Origin: Lachnospiraceae bacterium
GTDB lineage: Bacteria; Bacillota; Clostridia; Lachnospirales; Lachnospiraceae
NCBI GenBank assembly: GCA_017615375.1
Contig: JAGAAH010000141.1
Location: forward strand, 1 to 12,215
Length of the DNA: 12,215 nt
Direction of reading: 5' to 3'
Shown here one piece after another: positions 1 to 8,300 of this stretch (position 1 is its first letter; the number at the start of each line of letters is the position of its first letter). The notes under the pieces were generated by a model that did no database searches, was not told where the DNA came from, and was given only the letters and a program-made list of their open reading frames with translations. A program made the position numbers and the translations under genes.

Positions 1-18
1 AATAGTCAAACATATATA

Positions 19-47
19 TTGATATTTCTGCGTGAAAATATTATAAT
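19..47 (+). promoter_or_regulatory. Sigma-A-type promoter of the GtrA/aminotransferase/aldolase/kinase operon
   Basis: A -35 box TTGATA (19-24) and a perfect -10 box TATAAT (42-47) are separated by 17 bp, the optimal spacing. Transcription should start near position 54, about 30 bp before the first start codon. The flanks are AT-rich. This makes the GtrA gene the first gene of the operon. Boxes and spacing are read directly; promoter activity is inferred. Confidence 0.8.
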
Positions 48-50
48 AAT

Positions 51-72
51 CTCGTGAACGGCGGTTCACGAG
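51..72. promoter_or_regulatory. Perfect 9-bp inverted repeat at the transcription start, candidate TetR operator
   Basis: The arms CTCGTGAAC (51-59) and GTTCACGAG (64-72) are perfect inverted repeats around the 4-base spacer GGCG. The element starts 3 bp after the -10 box, spans the expected +1 and ends just before the ribosome site at 73-79. A bound dimer here would block RNA polymerase. The operon encodes its own TetR-family protein (3084-3713), and such proteins usually bind palindromes of this size at their own promoter. The left arm begins before the predicted +1, so a transcript would not carry the complete hairpin, which favours a DNA operator over an RNA structure. The assignment to this TetR protein is inference. 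Confidence 0.6.
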
Positions 73-83
73 AAGGAGGCTTT

Positions 84-524
84 ATGGAAAGTACGGATAA
101 CAAAAAGAAGGAATTGCTTAGAACAATTAAGTTTGCACTTTTTTCGGTGAGTGCTGGTGTTATAGAGGCAGTAACATTTACTCTTTTAAATGAGTTTACG
201 CATTTTAATTATTGGGTTTGTTATTTTACCGCATTTGTACTTTCGGTATTATGGAATTTTACCCTTAACATGAAGTTTACTTTCCAATCGGCCAATAATG
301 TACCGATTGCAATGCTTAAGGTTGCGGGGTATTATGCGGTATTTACTCCGACCACGACATTGCTCGGTAATTATCTTGTGGAAACAGTTGGCTGGAACGA
401 ATATCTGGTAACGGGTTTGAATATGGCATTGAATTTTACGACGGAATATTTATTTGACAGGTTTGTTGTTTTTAGAGATTCGCTTGATACTAACGAAAGA
501 GCGAGAAAGAAGGAGGAAAAATAA
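84..524 (+). CDS. GtrA-like small four-helix membrane protein
   Basis: The product is 146 residues with four hydrophobic segments at about 15-36, 43-62, 76-99 and 107-124, and a highly charged C-terminal tail. This size and layout match the GtrA/DPMS family (PF04138), whose members are linked to moving or handling polyprenyl-phosphate sugars or to glycosyltransferase complexes in the membrane. Two related motifs, residues 57-67 (WNFTLNMKFTF) and 117-130 (NF near the start, FDRFVVF at the end), follow helices 2 and 4, as in other GtrA proteins. The start is ATG 84, preceded by AGAAGGAGG at 71-79. An in-frame GTG at 54 lies inside the operator palindrome without a ribosome site and is rejected. 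The stop overlaps the next ATG by one base, so translation is probably coupled. The substrate cannot be read from the sequence. Confidence 0.85.
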   Translation: MESTDNKKKELLRTIKFALFSVSAGVIEAVTFTLLNEFTHFNYWVCYFTAFVLSVLWNFTLNMKFTFQSANNVPIAMLKVAGYYAVFTPTTTLLGNYLVETVGWNEYLVTGLNMALNFTTEYLFDRFVVFRDSLDTNERARKKEEK

Positions 525-2008
525 TGGCATATAATGGATTTGCGATAGACGAATATCTTGATGCGACAGCGGTAACCAAGCAGCTCGACGCATTGGTAAA
601 AAAGCCTGTATATACGGTTAAGGCTGACGAACTTAAGAAGTATGAGGAAGAATACTTCGAGAAAAAGTGCAGTAAATCGAAGGCAATGATTACGGAAGCA
701 AAGAATACGATTCCGGGTGGAGTACAGCATAATCTTGCATTTAATTATCCGTTCCCGCTTGTAATCACCAAAGCGGACGGAGCTAAATTATACGATATCG
801 ACGGAAATGAGTATTACGATCTTTTGCAGGCAGGCGGACCTACGGTACTCGGAAGTAATCCGCAGTTTGTAAGAGAACAGGTTATAGATTTACTTAATAC
901 ATGCGGACCTTCAACCGGTCTTTTCCATGAATTCGAATATAAGCTTGCAAAGAAGATTTCGGATTCGGTACCGTCCGTAGAGATGTTCAGAATGCTTGGT
1001 TCCGGAACCGAAGCCTGTATGGTTGCGGCAAGAATTGCTCGCCTTAAGACGGGTCATAAGAATATATTAAAGATGGGCGGAGCTTATCACGGATGGTCGG
1101 ATCAGCTTGCGTATGGTATAAGAATCCCGGGAACAAAGGGCTTACAGAGTAAGGGCGTTCCGAAGTTTGTATTTAAGCACACGGATGAATTCTTCCCGAA
1201 CGATCTTCATGACCTTGAGAAGAAACTTAGAAAGAATCAGTTAACGGGCGGCACAGCTGCAGTATTCTTGGAGCTTATGGGTCCTGAATCAGGTACAAGA
1301 CCGGTATCAAGGGAATTTGTTAAGGGCGCAGAGGAACTTGCTCATAAGTATGGTGCACTCCTTGTTGCCGACGAAGTTGTAACGGGATTCAGAATCGGAA
1401 TGAGCGGTGCTCAAGGATTCTTCGGAATAGATCCGGACCTTACGGTATTTGGCAAGGTTATAGCAGGAGGATATCCGGGTGCCGGCGGAATCGGCGGACA
1501 CAGAGACTGTATGGCTCATATGGGCGCAGGGCTTGATGCATCAGGTAAAAAGATTGCAAAAGCACTTTGCGGAGGAACAATGGCAGCAACACCGATTTCC
1601 TGTGTTGCGGGTTATTATACATTATGCGAGATAGAGAGAACCAACGCATGCGAGAAGGCAGGACGCATGGGTGACAGACTTACGAAGGGATTACAGGAAC
1701 TTATTAAAAAATATGACCTTCCGTTCGTAGCTTTTAACCAGGGGTCCATTTGTCACCTTGACAATGCGGGAACTATGCATTTCTACATTGACTGGAGCAA
1801 GCTCTGGAAGGTGCCTGAAGTACTTAAGCAAACAGATATCAGAAGAAAAGAGATGGAGCATATCGGTGCGGCTTATACGGCAGAAGGTATCATAACTCTC
1901 GCGGGAACGAGACTTTATACGTCGGCAGCATATGATGAGGCAATGATAGACGACGTATTATCAAGATTTGAGCGTGTATTTGCGAAAGTCGGAGTAATGG
2001 GTGAATAA
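524..2008 (+). CDS. Class III PLP-dependent aminotransferase, glutamate-1-semialdehyde aminomutase-like
   Basis: The 494-residue product has the full fold-type I, class III aminotransferase signature. GSGTEA (159-164) is the phosphate-binding loop and GAYHGW (186-191) carries the aromatic that stacks on the cofactor. ADEVVTGFR contains Asp283, which contacts the pyridine nitrogen, and FGKVIAGGYP contains the Schiff-base Lys311. The overall pattern is closest to HemL (glutamate-1-semialdehyde 2,1-aminomutase). It is longer than the usual ~430 residues, with a ~60-residue charged N-terminal extension before the IPGG motif. The usual VEP motif reads LELMGPESG instead. With no heme gene nearby and sugar-enzyme neighbours, a role in transaminating or shifting an amino group on a small aldehyde, keto or sugar substrate is more likely than heme synthesis. 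The ribosome site AAGGAGG lies just upstream. The start overlaps the previous stop by one base. Confidence 0.88.
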   Translation: MAYNGFAIDEYLDATAVTKQLDALVKKPVYTVKADELKKYEEEYFEKKCSKSKAMITEAKNTIPGGVQHNLAFNYPFPLVITKADGAKLYDIDGNEYYDLLQAGGPTVLGSNPQFVREQVIDLLNTCGPSTGLFHEFEYKLAKKISDSVPSVEMFRMLGSGTEACMVAARIARLKTGHKNILKMGGAYHGWSDQLAYGIRIPGTKGLQSKGVPKFVFKHTDEFFPNDLHDLEKKLRKNQLTGGTAAVFLELMGPESGTRPVSREFVKGAEELAHKYGALLVADEVVTGFRIGMSGAQGFFGIDPDLTVFGKVIAGGYPGAGGIGGHRDCMAHMGAGLDASGKKIAKALCGGTMAATPISCVAGYYTLCEIERTNACEKAGRMGDRLTKGLQELIKKYDLPFVAFNQGSICHLDNAGTMHFYIDWSKLWKVPEVLKQTDIRRKEMEHIGAAYTAEGIITLAGTRLYTSAAYDEAMIDDVLSRFERVFAKVGVMGE

Positions 2009-3083
2009 TATGTATAACGAAAAGATTGCAAGAGAAACTCTTGTTGCGGCAGGACTTGAGCTTATAAGAAACAATCTTATAGCGAGAACCTGGGGCAATA
2101 TAAGTGCGAGAATTTCCGATGATGAGTTTGTTATAACCCCGAGCGGTATTCCTTACGAGCGATTAACACCTAACATGATGGTTAAAGTTAAGATAAGTGA
2201 CTTAAGTCATGAAGGTGATATTAAGCCGTCCTCGGAAAAAGGAATTCATGCGAAGGCGTATCTTCATAGAAAAGATGTGAATTTTATAATTCATACGCAT
2301 CAGACATATGCTACTGCATTAAGTGTTTCTTACCTTGATATGGATATAGAAGATGCAGAGTTATCAATGGTACTGGGTAATAAGCTTGTGACATCGAAAT
2401 ACGGAATGCCGTCTACGAAGAAGCTTGCCGATAATGTCGAGTCTGCGATAGTTCGTAATCCTAAGGCTAACAGCATTCTTCTTATGAATCACGGAACATT
2501 ATGTATGGGAGAGAGCTTTGAAGCTGCACTTGATGTAGCCGGCGCACTCGAGGAACTTGCAGAAAAGATGGTTAATCGTAAGCTTAAGCCGGAAGGCAAT
2601 GATAATGGCGGTAATTCCGAGAACGATTGTGAGAAGAACGCCATCATTGATATAGCAAAGGAATATGTAAAAGGCAGATTCATCACATTTGACGATTCCC
2701 ATTATGTGCGTAAGTTAAGTTCGTTAATCGATAATAATACCTATTTACTTGATGATTATGTGCAGATTGCGGGAACAAATATCGGAACGATTGATGTTGG
2801 TGATTTGAAGCAAGCGTCGGATGCGACAAAAAGTGCGATAGGAAAAGAAATTAAAACAGCACTTAATAAATCTAATATAGTATTTATTAAGCATGTAGGA
2901 GCTTTAATTGCAGCGCCGACAGAGGATGACGCTAAGGCTTGCGGTATGATACTTGATAAGTATGCGATAACGAGATTGTACGCTGCGGGAAATGAAGCGG
3001 TTCATAAGCTAAGCTCGATTGATGCGGTAATTCAGCGTTTTATATATGTTAAGAAATATTCCAAGAAAGCAAAGGACTTATAA
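2001..3083 (+). CDS. Class II aldolase/adducin-family protein with a degenerate second half
   Basis: Residues ~5-195 form a class II aldolase domain like L-fuculose-phosphate aldolase. Glu79 in KPSSEKG is in the catalytic position, and His98 and His100 (IIHTHQTY) plus His164 (LLMNHGTL) are the zinc ligands. Such enzymes split phosphorylated ketoses into dihydroxyacetone phosphate and an aldehyde, or act as epimerases. At 360 residues it is well beyond the ~215 of single-domain aldolases. The tail (~215-360) repeats the pattern in weakened form: FIKHVGALIAA around His298 parallels LLMNHGTLCMG, but no HTH pair is present, so it is probably structural. The start is GTG 2001, six bases after GGAG (1991-1994) and overlapping the previous gene by 8 bases. 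ATG 2010, one base after that gene's stop, is a real alternative and would shorten the protein by three residues. The kinase at 3715 could supply its substrate. Confidence 0.87.
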   Translation: MNNMYNEKIARETLVAAGLELIRNNLIARTWGNISARISDDEFVITPSGIPYERLTPNMMVKVKISDLSHEGDIKPSSEKGIHAKAYLHRKDVNFIIHTHQTYATALSVSYLDMDIEDAELSMVLGNKLVTSKYGMPSTKKLADNVESAIVRNPKANSILLMNHGTLCMGESFEAALDVAGALEELAEKMVNRKLKPEGNDNGGNSENDCEKNAIIDIAKEYVKGRFITFDDSHYVRKLSSLIDNNTYLLDDYVQIAGTNIGTIDVGDLKQASDATKSAIGKEIKTALNKSNIVFIKHVGALIAAPTEDDAKACGMILDKYAITRLYAAGNEAVHKLSSIDAVIQRFIYVKKYSKKAKDL

Positions 3084-3713
3084 ATGTTACAGAAGCTTAG
3101 TGAAGAGAAGCTTATAGAAATACTGGAAGTAGGAAGCAGAGAATTTGCTGAAAAAGGCTTCGATAAGGCATCTATGAAGACCATTGCGTCCAATGCAGGC
3201 ATAAGTGTAGGCGTTTTATATAAGTATTATGCCAATAAGGATGCATTCTTCAGCGCGTGCTTAGAAGATAGTCTCAAGGTGCTGTCTGACAAGATGGAGG
3301 AGTTTCTTGCCGGTAACGTCACCCCGAGGCAGAGAATAGAACTTATCTTATGTGCGGCAATCGAATTTTCCAAAAAACACCCCAATGTAATTCGTATGTA
3401 CCATGAAATTACGTCAGGATCCTTTTCCGAAAAAGCCAGGGAACTGGCGACCAGAATAGAAGGTATTTCGGCAAAGACCTATCGTGATTATATGACAGCA
3501 CTGAAAGAGGCGAATTTGTTAAAAGAAGATATAATTCCCGAAGCGGCATCGTTTTTCTTCGATAACTGTTTGATGATGCTTCAGTTTTCATATAACGTGG
3601 AATATTTTGACGAGAGAAGGAAGCTATATCTCGGAAAACTTTATGACGATGATAAAGAGTTGGTACGCCAACTAATGATGATGCTCGACGGAGCACTTTT
3701 AAGGAGGGATTAA
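3084..3713 (+). CDS. TetR/AcrR-family transcriptional regulator
   Basis: The 209-residue product has a typical TetR N-terminus. A helix with FAEKGFDKAS leads into a helix-turn-helix at about 30-49 (MKTIASNAGISVGVLYKYY), followed by the family hallmark YANKD at 49-53. The remaining ~150 residues are helical and divergent, as expected for the ligand-binding and dimerisation domain. The ATG directly follows the aldolase stop, and AAAGGA (3071-3076) gives a ribosome site with 7-base spacing, so it is clearly part of the operon. A regulator embedded in its operon suggests autoregulation, most likely through the palindrome at 51-72. The inducer could be a substrate or intermediate of the neighbouring enzymes. 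Binding site and ligand are inferred. Confidence 0.9.
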   Translation: MLQKLSEEKLIEILEVGSREFAEKGFDKASMKTIASNAGISVGVLYKYYANKDAFFSACLEDSLKVLSDKMEEFLAGNVTPRQRIELILCAAIEFSKKHPNVIRMYHEITSGSFSEKARELATRIEGISAKTYRDYMTALKEANLLKEDIIPEAASFFFDNCLMMLQFSYNVEYFDERRKLYLGKLYDDDKELVRQLMMMLDGALLRRD

Positions 3714-3714
3714 G

Positions 3715-5253
3715 ATGGCATATGTCCTGTCATACGATATAGGAACAACCGGAGTTAAGACCTGTCTTTATAATGTAACGGATAAAATTGAGTATGTCGG
3801 TGCAAAAAAGCGCGATTATAATCTTTACATTCTTGATAACGGGGGTGCGGAACAAGATCCTGACGAGTGGTGGGACGCAATGAAAACGACCACGCGTGAG
3901 CTTATCAAGAGTACCGGTATCGAACCCGTAGAGATTAAGGGAATCTCGTTTTGCTCACAGATGCAGGGCCTTGTCTTGGTAGACAGAGAAGGCAATGCAT
4001 TAAGACGCGCAATGAGTTATATGGATCAGCGCGCAACCGAAGAAATTAAGAAGGGTATTGCTTATGGTATACAGATAGCCGGTGCCAACATATTTAAGCT
4101 CTTAAAGAGCTTGTACTTAACCGGTGCGGTATCTTCTTCGGTAAAAGATCCTGTCTGGAAATATAAGTGGGTAGAAGCTCACGAAAAGGAGCTTTTTGCC
4201 AAAGTATATAAGTGGCTTGACGTTAAAGAATATCTGCTTTTACGCTGCACGGGCGAATTCGTTATGACCGAAGACAGTGCATATTCGACATTCCTCTATT
4301 CTACGAGAAAAAGGCATAAAGGATGGCATAAGACGCTTTGCAAAATTTACGGTGTTAATCCGGAGCATTTGCCGAAGCTTATTAAAACGACAGACCTTGT
4401 AGGCGGTTTAACCGCTAAGGCCGCGGAAGAACTGGGACTTGCCGAGGCGACACCGGTATTCGGCGGTGGCGGAGATGCGACTCTTATAGGAGTGGGCGCA
4501 GGCTGCGTTAATCCGGGACAGACGCACATATATTGGGGAACAAGCGGCTGGGTAAGCACTGTTGTTTCAAAACAGCTTGTGGATACAACCGCGATGATAG
4601 CTGCGATTGTGGGCGCGGAAGAGAATAAATATAATTACTTTGCCGAGATGGAGACTGCGGGTAAATGTATGGCATGGGTTAAAGAAAACATTGCCAATAA
4701 GGATAGCTTTGAGGAAATGATAGAGCTTGCGGTAAAAGCTCCTGCCGGTTCATCGGGAGTGCTTTTTGCGCCATGGCTTCACGGCAACAGATGCCCGTTT
4801 GAAGATCCGACCGCAGCGGGAATGTTCTATAACCTTAAGATAGAGACGAATAAGAGCGATATACTTCGTTCGGTTATAGAAGGAATCTGTTTCCATTTAA
4901 GATGGATGCTTGAATGCGAAGACAAGAAGGTTAAGACGGGAGAAGCCGTGAGATTTGTCGGCGGCGGCGCTGTTTCTTATGATATATGCCAGATTCTTGC
5001 GGATATTATAGGAAGACGCGTAGAAGTGGTAAAAGATCCGCGCAATGTCGGAGCGGTAGGCGCTGCAGCCATAGTAGGAGTGGGACTTAATCGAATCGAT
5101 TCGTTATCAAGCGTACGCGATTTTGTGCCTATAGAGAAAACCTTCGAACCGCGTGACAGTTATAAAGAAAGATATGATAAGAATTACAGGGAATTCAAGA
5201 TGCTTTACAAAGAGAATAAGCATATGTTCCATAAGATCGCAAAGATACACTAA
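3715..5253 (+). CDS. FGGY-family carbohydrate kinase, xylulokinase-like
   Basis: The 512-residue product is a full-length FGGY sugar kinase. Asp8 in the N-terminal DIGTTGVK loop binds ATP phosphates. QDPDEWW is the usual family motif near residue 45. Asp104 and Arg106 (MDQR) belong to the sugar site, and Asp254 (GGGGDAT) is the predicted catalytic base. WGTSGW (274-279) and GGGAVSYDICQ (from 416) form the second nucleotide-binding part. In xylulokinases the last motif normally reads GGGAKS with a Trp before the Gln; here Lys is Val and Trp is Ile, so the substrate need not be xylulose. It would phosphorylate a ketose or polyol using ATP in the cytoplasm and could feed the class II aldolase. 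The start ATG follows AAGGAGGG (3701-3708) and lies one base after the TetR stop. This is the last gene of the operon. Confidence 0.9.
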   Translation: MAYVLSYDIGTTGVKTCLYNVTDKIEYVGAKKRDYNLYILDNGGAEQDPDEWWDAMKTTTRELIKSTGIEPVEIKGISFCSQMQGLVLVDREGNALRRAMSYMDQRATEEIKKGIAYGIQIAGANIFKLLKSLYLTGAVSSSVKDPVWKYKWVEAHEKELFAKVYKWLDVKEYLLLRCTGEFVMTEDSAYSTFLYSTRKRHKGWHKTLCKIYGVNPEHLPKLIKTTDLVGGLTAKAAEELGLAEATPVFGGGGDATLIGVGAGCVNPGQTHIYWGTSGWVSTVVSKQLVDTTAMIAAIVGAEENKYNYFAEMETAGKCMAWVKENIANKDSFEEMIELAVKAPAGSSGVLFAPWLHGNRCPFEDPTAAGMFYNLKIETNKSDILRSVIEGICFHLRWMLECEDKKVKTGEAVRFVGGGAVSYDICQILADIIGRRVEVVKDPRNVGAVGAAAIVGVGLNRIDSLSSVRDFVPIEKTFEPRDSYKERYDKNYREFKMLYKENKHMFHKIAKIH

Positions 5254-5293
5254 TTAATATGTAAATTTCATACTACTAATTCCATACAAAAAT

Positions 5294-5335
5294 CCATTTG
5301 CCCCTTCTGTTCACTTGAACGAAGGGGCAAAATGG
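5294..5335. terminator. Long stem-loop after the kinase gene, probable operon terminator
   Basis: A near-perfect hairpin pairs 5294-5313 with 5316-5335. It includes the 8-bp GC-rich stem GCCCCTTC/GAAGGGGC and an inner GTTCA/TGAAC, with one unpaired T on each arm. It lies 40 bp after the kinase stop. On the + strand no clear T-run follows (TGGTGTAAAC), so it is not a textbook intrinsic terminator in that direction. On the - strand the stem is followed by ATTTTTG. It may still end or stabilise the operon transcript. Confidence 0.6.
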
Positions 5336-5343
5336 TGTAAACT
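5315..5343 (+). promoter_or_regulatory. Weak candidate promoter for the secreted protein gene
   Basis: TTGAAC (5315-5320) and TAAACT (5338-5343) each match the -35 and -10 consensus at 4 of 6 positions and have 17-bp spacing. The -35 box lies in the right arm of the stem-loop. The start of transcription would be near 5350, leaving a ~36-base leader with AGGAGG at 5371-5376. No better promoter is visible in the gap. Confidence 0.3.
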
Positions 5344-5385
5344 AAAAAAGGCGTAAGTTCGACGCTATATAGGAGGAATCTTAAG

Positions 5386-8300
5386 ATGAAAATTGTTAGA
5401 AGAATGACTGCAGGTCTTATGGTATTATGTTTGATTATTACTATGTTAATGCCGCAGTACGGCAATACGGCCAAGGCAAGTAACAATAAGAATATGATTG
5501 CCAAGATGAAGACCTATACGGAGATTAGTGCCGGTAACTTCCAGTGGGAGGACGGTTTTATTCCAAAGCATGTCATTAAGGACAGAACAAGATTTAAGAT
5601 AGAGGATATATCCATTAATTGGCAGCCTATAAGTATTATAGCGGGAAGCGAGTTATTGGAATTCGGACAGGGAAGAGAATGGTACGATCCTGATGAACCT
5701 ATATATCCGAGAACTAATTATAACGTAAGATTTTCCTTTGAAGTTGCGGATCTTTCGATATTTGACGGAATTACAAGTGTACAGGTATATCTTGGACCTA
5801 CTGCATACAGTGATACAGGATATGAACCGGCTGACCTTTATATAGAGAACCACAGAGTTTACATGACATTTTCAACAAGACCTTATAGCCTTGAGATTTC
5901 TCAGGAAGCAGTGTGGTCGGTAAGTGTTGACCCTGTATATAAAAGCGCATTACCGGAGAAGCTTACGCTTCTTAACGGAGCACCTTTTACAAGCGGAAAG
6001 ATTGAATGGTTCTTCTTTGATAACGGTACAAGAAAGTCGGTAACAAAGGCTACTTATATGGCAGATATCGCCAATAACAAGTTCTATTATCTTAAAGTAG
6101 TGGTTTCAGCCAAGTACCTTTTTGAATTTAATACATACGGACCTTTCTATAACAAGACCAGACCTGACGGAACGGAGATTGAAGTCAGGGTACTTAATAA
6201 GGGTGAAGAGGCAGAGATTACCATAACCAAGATTGTGCCGAGAATTGTTGAGGAAGAGCTTAATGTAATATCCGCTATTATTCCGTCTAATAGATTATCG
6301 TTCGGAACATCACAGGTTAATATAGCGGTCGATGTAATACCGCATCTTCCGAATGCGTTGCCTATTAAGGTATACGGAACGGATGCGACAGCGTCAATAC
6401 CGTTTAAGTCAATTACCGATCGAAACGAAAGATGGCATATCTATGCTGTATCCGGTAATGAAATCGGTAACGAACTCAGTATGGAAGACGAGATAATCAA
6501 AGATGATAACGCAGAATACATAGCAGTATATCCATACAGCGCGTTATTAAGCGATATAGCAGAGGCTGAATACGTAGATTTATATCATTTGATTGATACA
6601 TATAGATATGATGCGGATTATCCGGGAAGTGCAGGACACGAAGCCGGATATACAATAAGATTCTCCGTACGCCCGCCGCATCCTTCTACGGGATATGGTC
6701 AGGACGGATATGCGAGAATGGATAATCCGGAATTTGAATTTGTTTATAATGGTATGATTTGTACTTATTTCGTTAAGGGTCAGTGCGCAACCGGCGTTGA
6801 ATGTGTAACAAACCCTGCAGCATTCGATTTTGGCGGAGAAGCAGAGGCGGCATTTAATCCGGGAGTCAGTCCTTACGGCGTATGTTCCGATTTACCGGGA
6901 ATCTATAAAGCAGTTAACAGAGGAATTAATAATTATACGATAGACAGTGCTCTTTTATATGAGTATTTCAATCCTGAAGATTTGATTCATCGTCATATGA
7001 GTATGGGAGCCGTGTCCATAGTTACACAGACTCCTAAGAAGGGTGAAAAGGCAAGCTATGATGTGGCTGTTGCTGCAACTTATGATTTTGAAAAAGGACT
7101 TGCGGCGAATGATGCGATTTTAACATGGTCACCGAAACCTGTGTCGGTTAACAGCGATTTCGAGGAGTTCCTTGATGATGAGGAATATGTTGCAACAATT
7201 ACAATTCCTATGAATCATGGTTATGATGTTACCAAAATGCCTGTTGTCAGGGTTAATGGCGTTGAAGTAACCGATGTAACCGTTACCGATAAGGCAATGG
7301 TTGTTAAATATAAGTTCCCGAAGACAGATAAGGAACTTTGGATTGATAAAGACGGAAACTGCAGTAAACTTATTTACTTTACTACACCAAAGCCTTATGC
7401 GGGAATCGAAATTCCGGATACGGTTAAGCTCTCTGATACATGTTCCAAGATGTTCAAGGTTAAAGAGCTTAAGTGGTACGCCGGCGCAGATGAAATCAGC
7501 GACGGAGTATTCGAAAAGGGCAAGAGATATTCGCTCATCATGATTCTTGATGCCGAATCGGTCGGAGTAGAAGCAAGCGTGGGAAGTATTGATGCATTAA
7601 TCGGAAGTAAGGATTATGTAACAAATGCCGGCGCGGATAGCGAGAGTAAGCTCGTTACAATCGTATTTGACTTTGGCGTATGCGAGAGCGGCTCTGTAGA
7701 GCATGTAAATGATGTTGAGATAACTCTTCCTCGAGGACTTTCAACGGAGGATTTCTTTAAGCGACTTGATACGAGACAGTATACAGAGCTTATAATGTCC
7801 GATGGAAATGTTGCTATAACAACTATTAAGCCCGGATATAATAATGCAAATCCGGCAGCCAAGTATGCGAAGTTTTCCGATGAATTCAAGGCTAAATACT
7901 ACGGAGTATTCGGATATGATGAGAAGAGTTCATTAGAGCAGGTTTTTGTACTTGATGCGATAGTAGACCTTGCAGATAACGGTCAGGTCGGTGAAGTATT
8001 TATTACTTTTACAATAAGAGTGGCAGGCGAAAAGTGCAAAGTTACATTTGATGCTAACGGCGGACGCTATACCGGTATCGATGTAATGGAAGTCGAAGCC
8101 GGAAGACCATACGGATTTAAGTATGTACCGGACGAATATAAGCGTGAAGGATACCTTTTTGCAGGATGGTTTACGGAAGCAACAGGCGGAACCCGTATAT
8201 ATTCGACATCAATCGTAAAGGGCAGTATAACACTATATGCTCACTGGGTTAAAGTATTTACCGGAAAAGTGTACGATTTTGGTGTAGCATGCGAAGAGAG

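Noticed and set aside
54..83. GTG at 54 as start of the GtrA protein, adding 10 residues
   Set aside because: It lies inside the palindrome at the expected transcription start, has no ribosome site, and the added residues merely translate the ribosome-binding region. ATG 84 has AGAAGGAGG at the right distance.
371..730. Reverse-strand open frame of 119 codons, and other antisense frames across the window
   Set aside because: They lie opposite well-supported genes, lack ribosome sites and recognisable domains, and have the composition expected of shadow frames.
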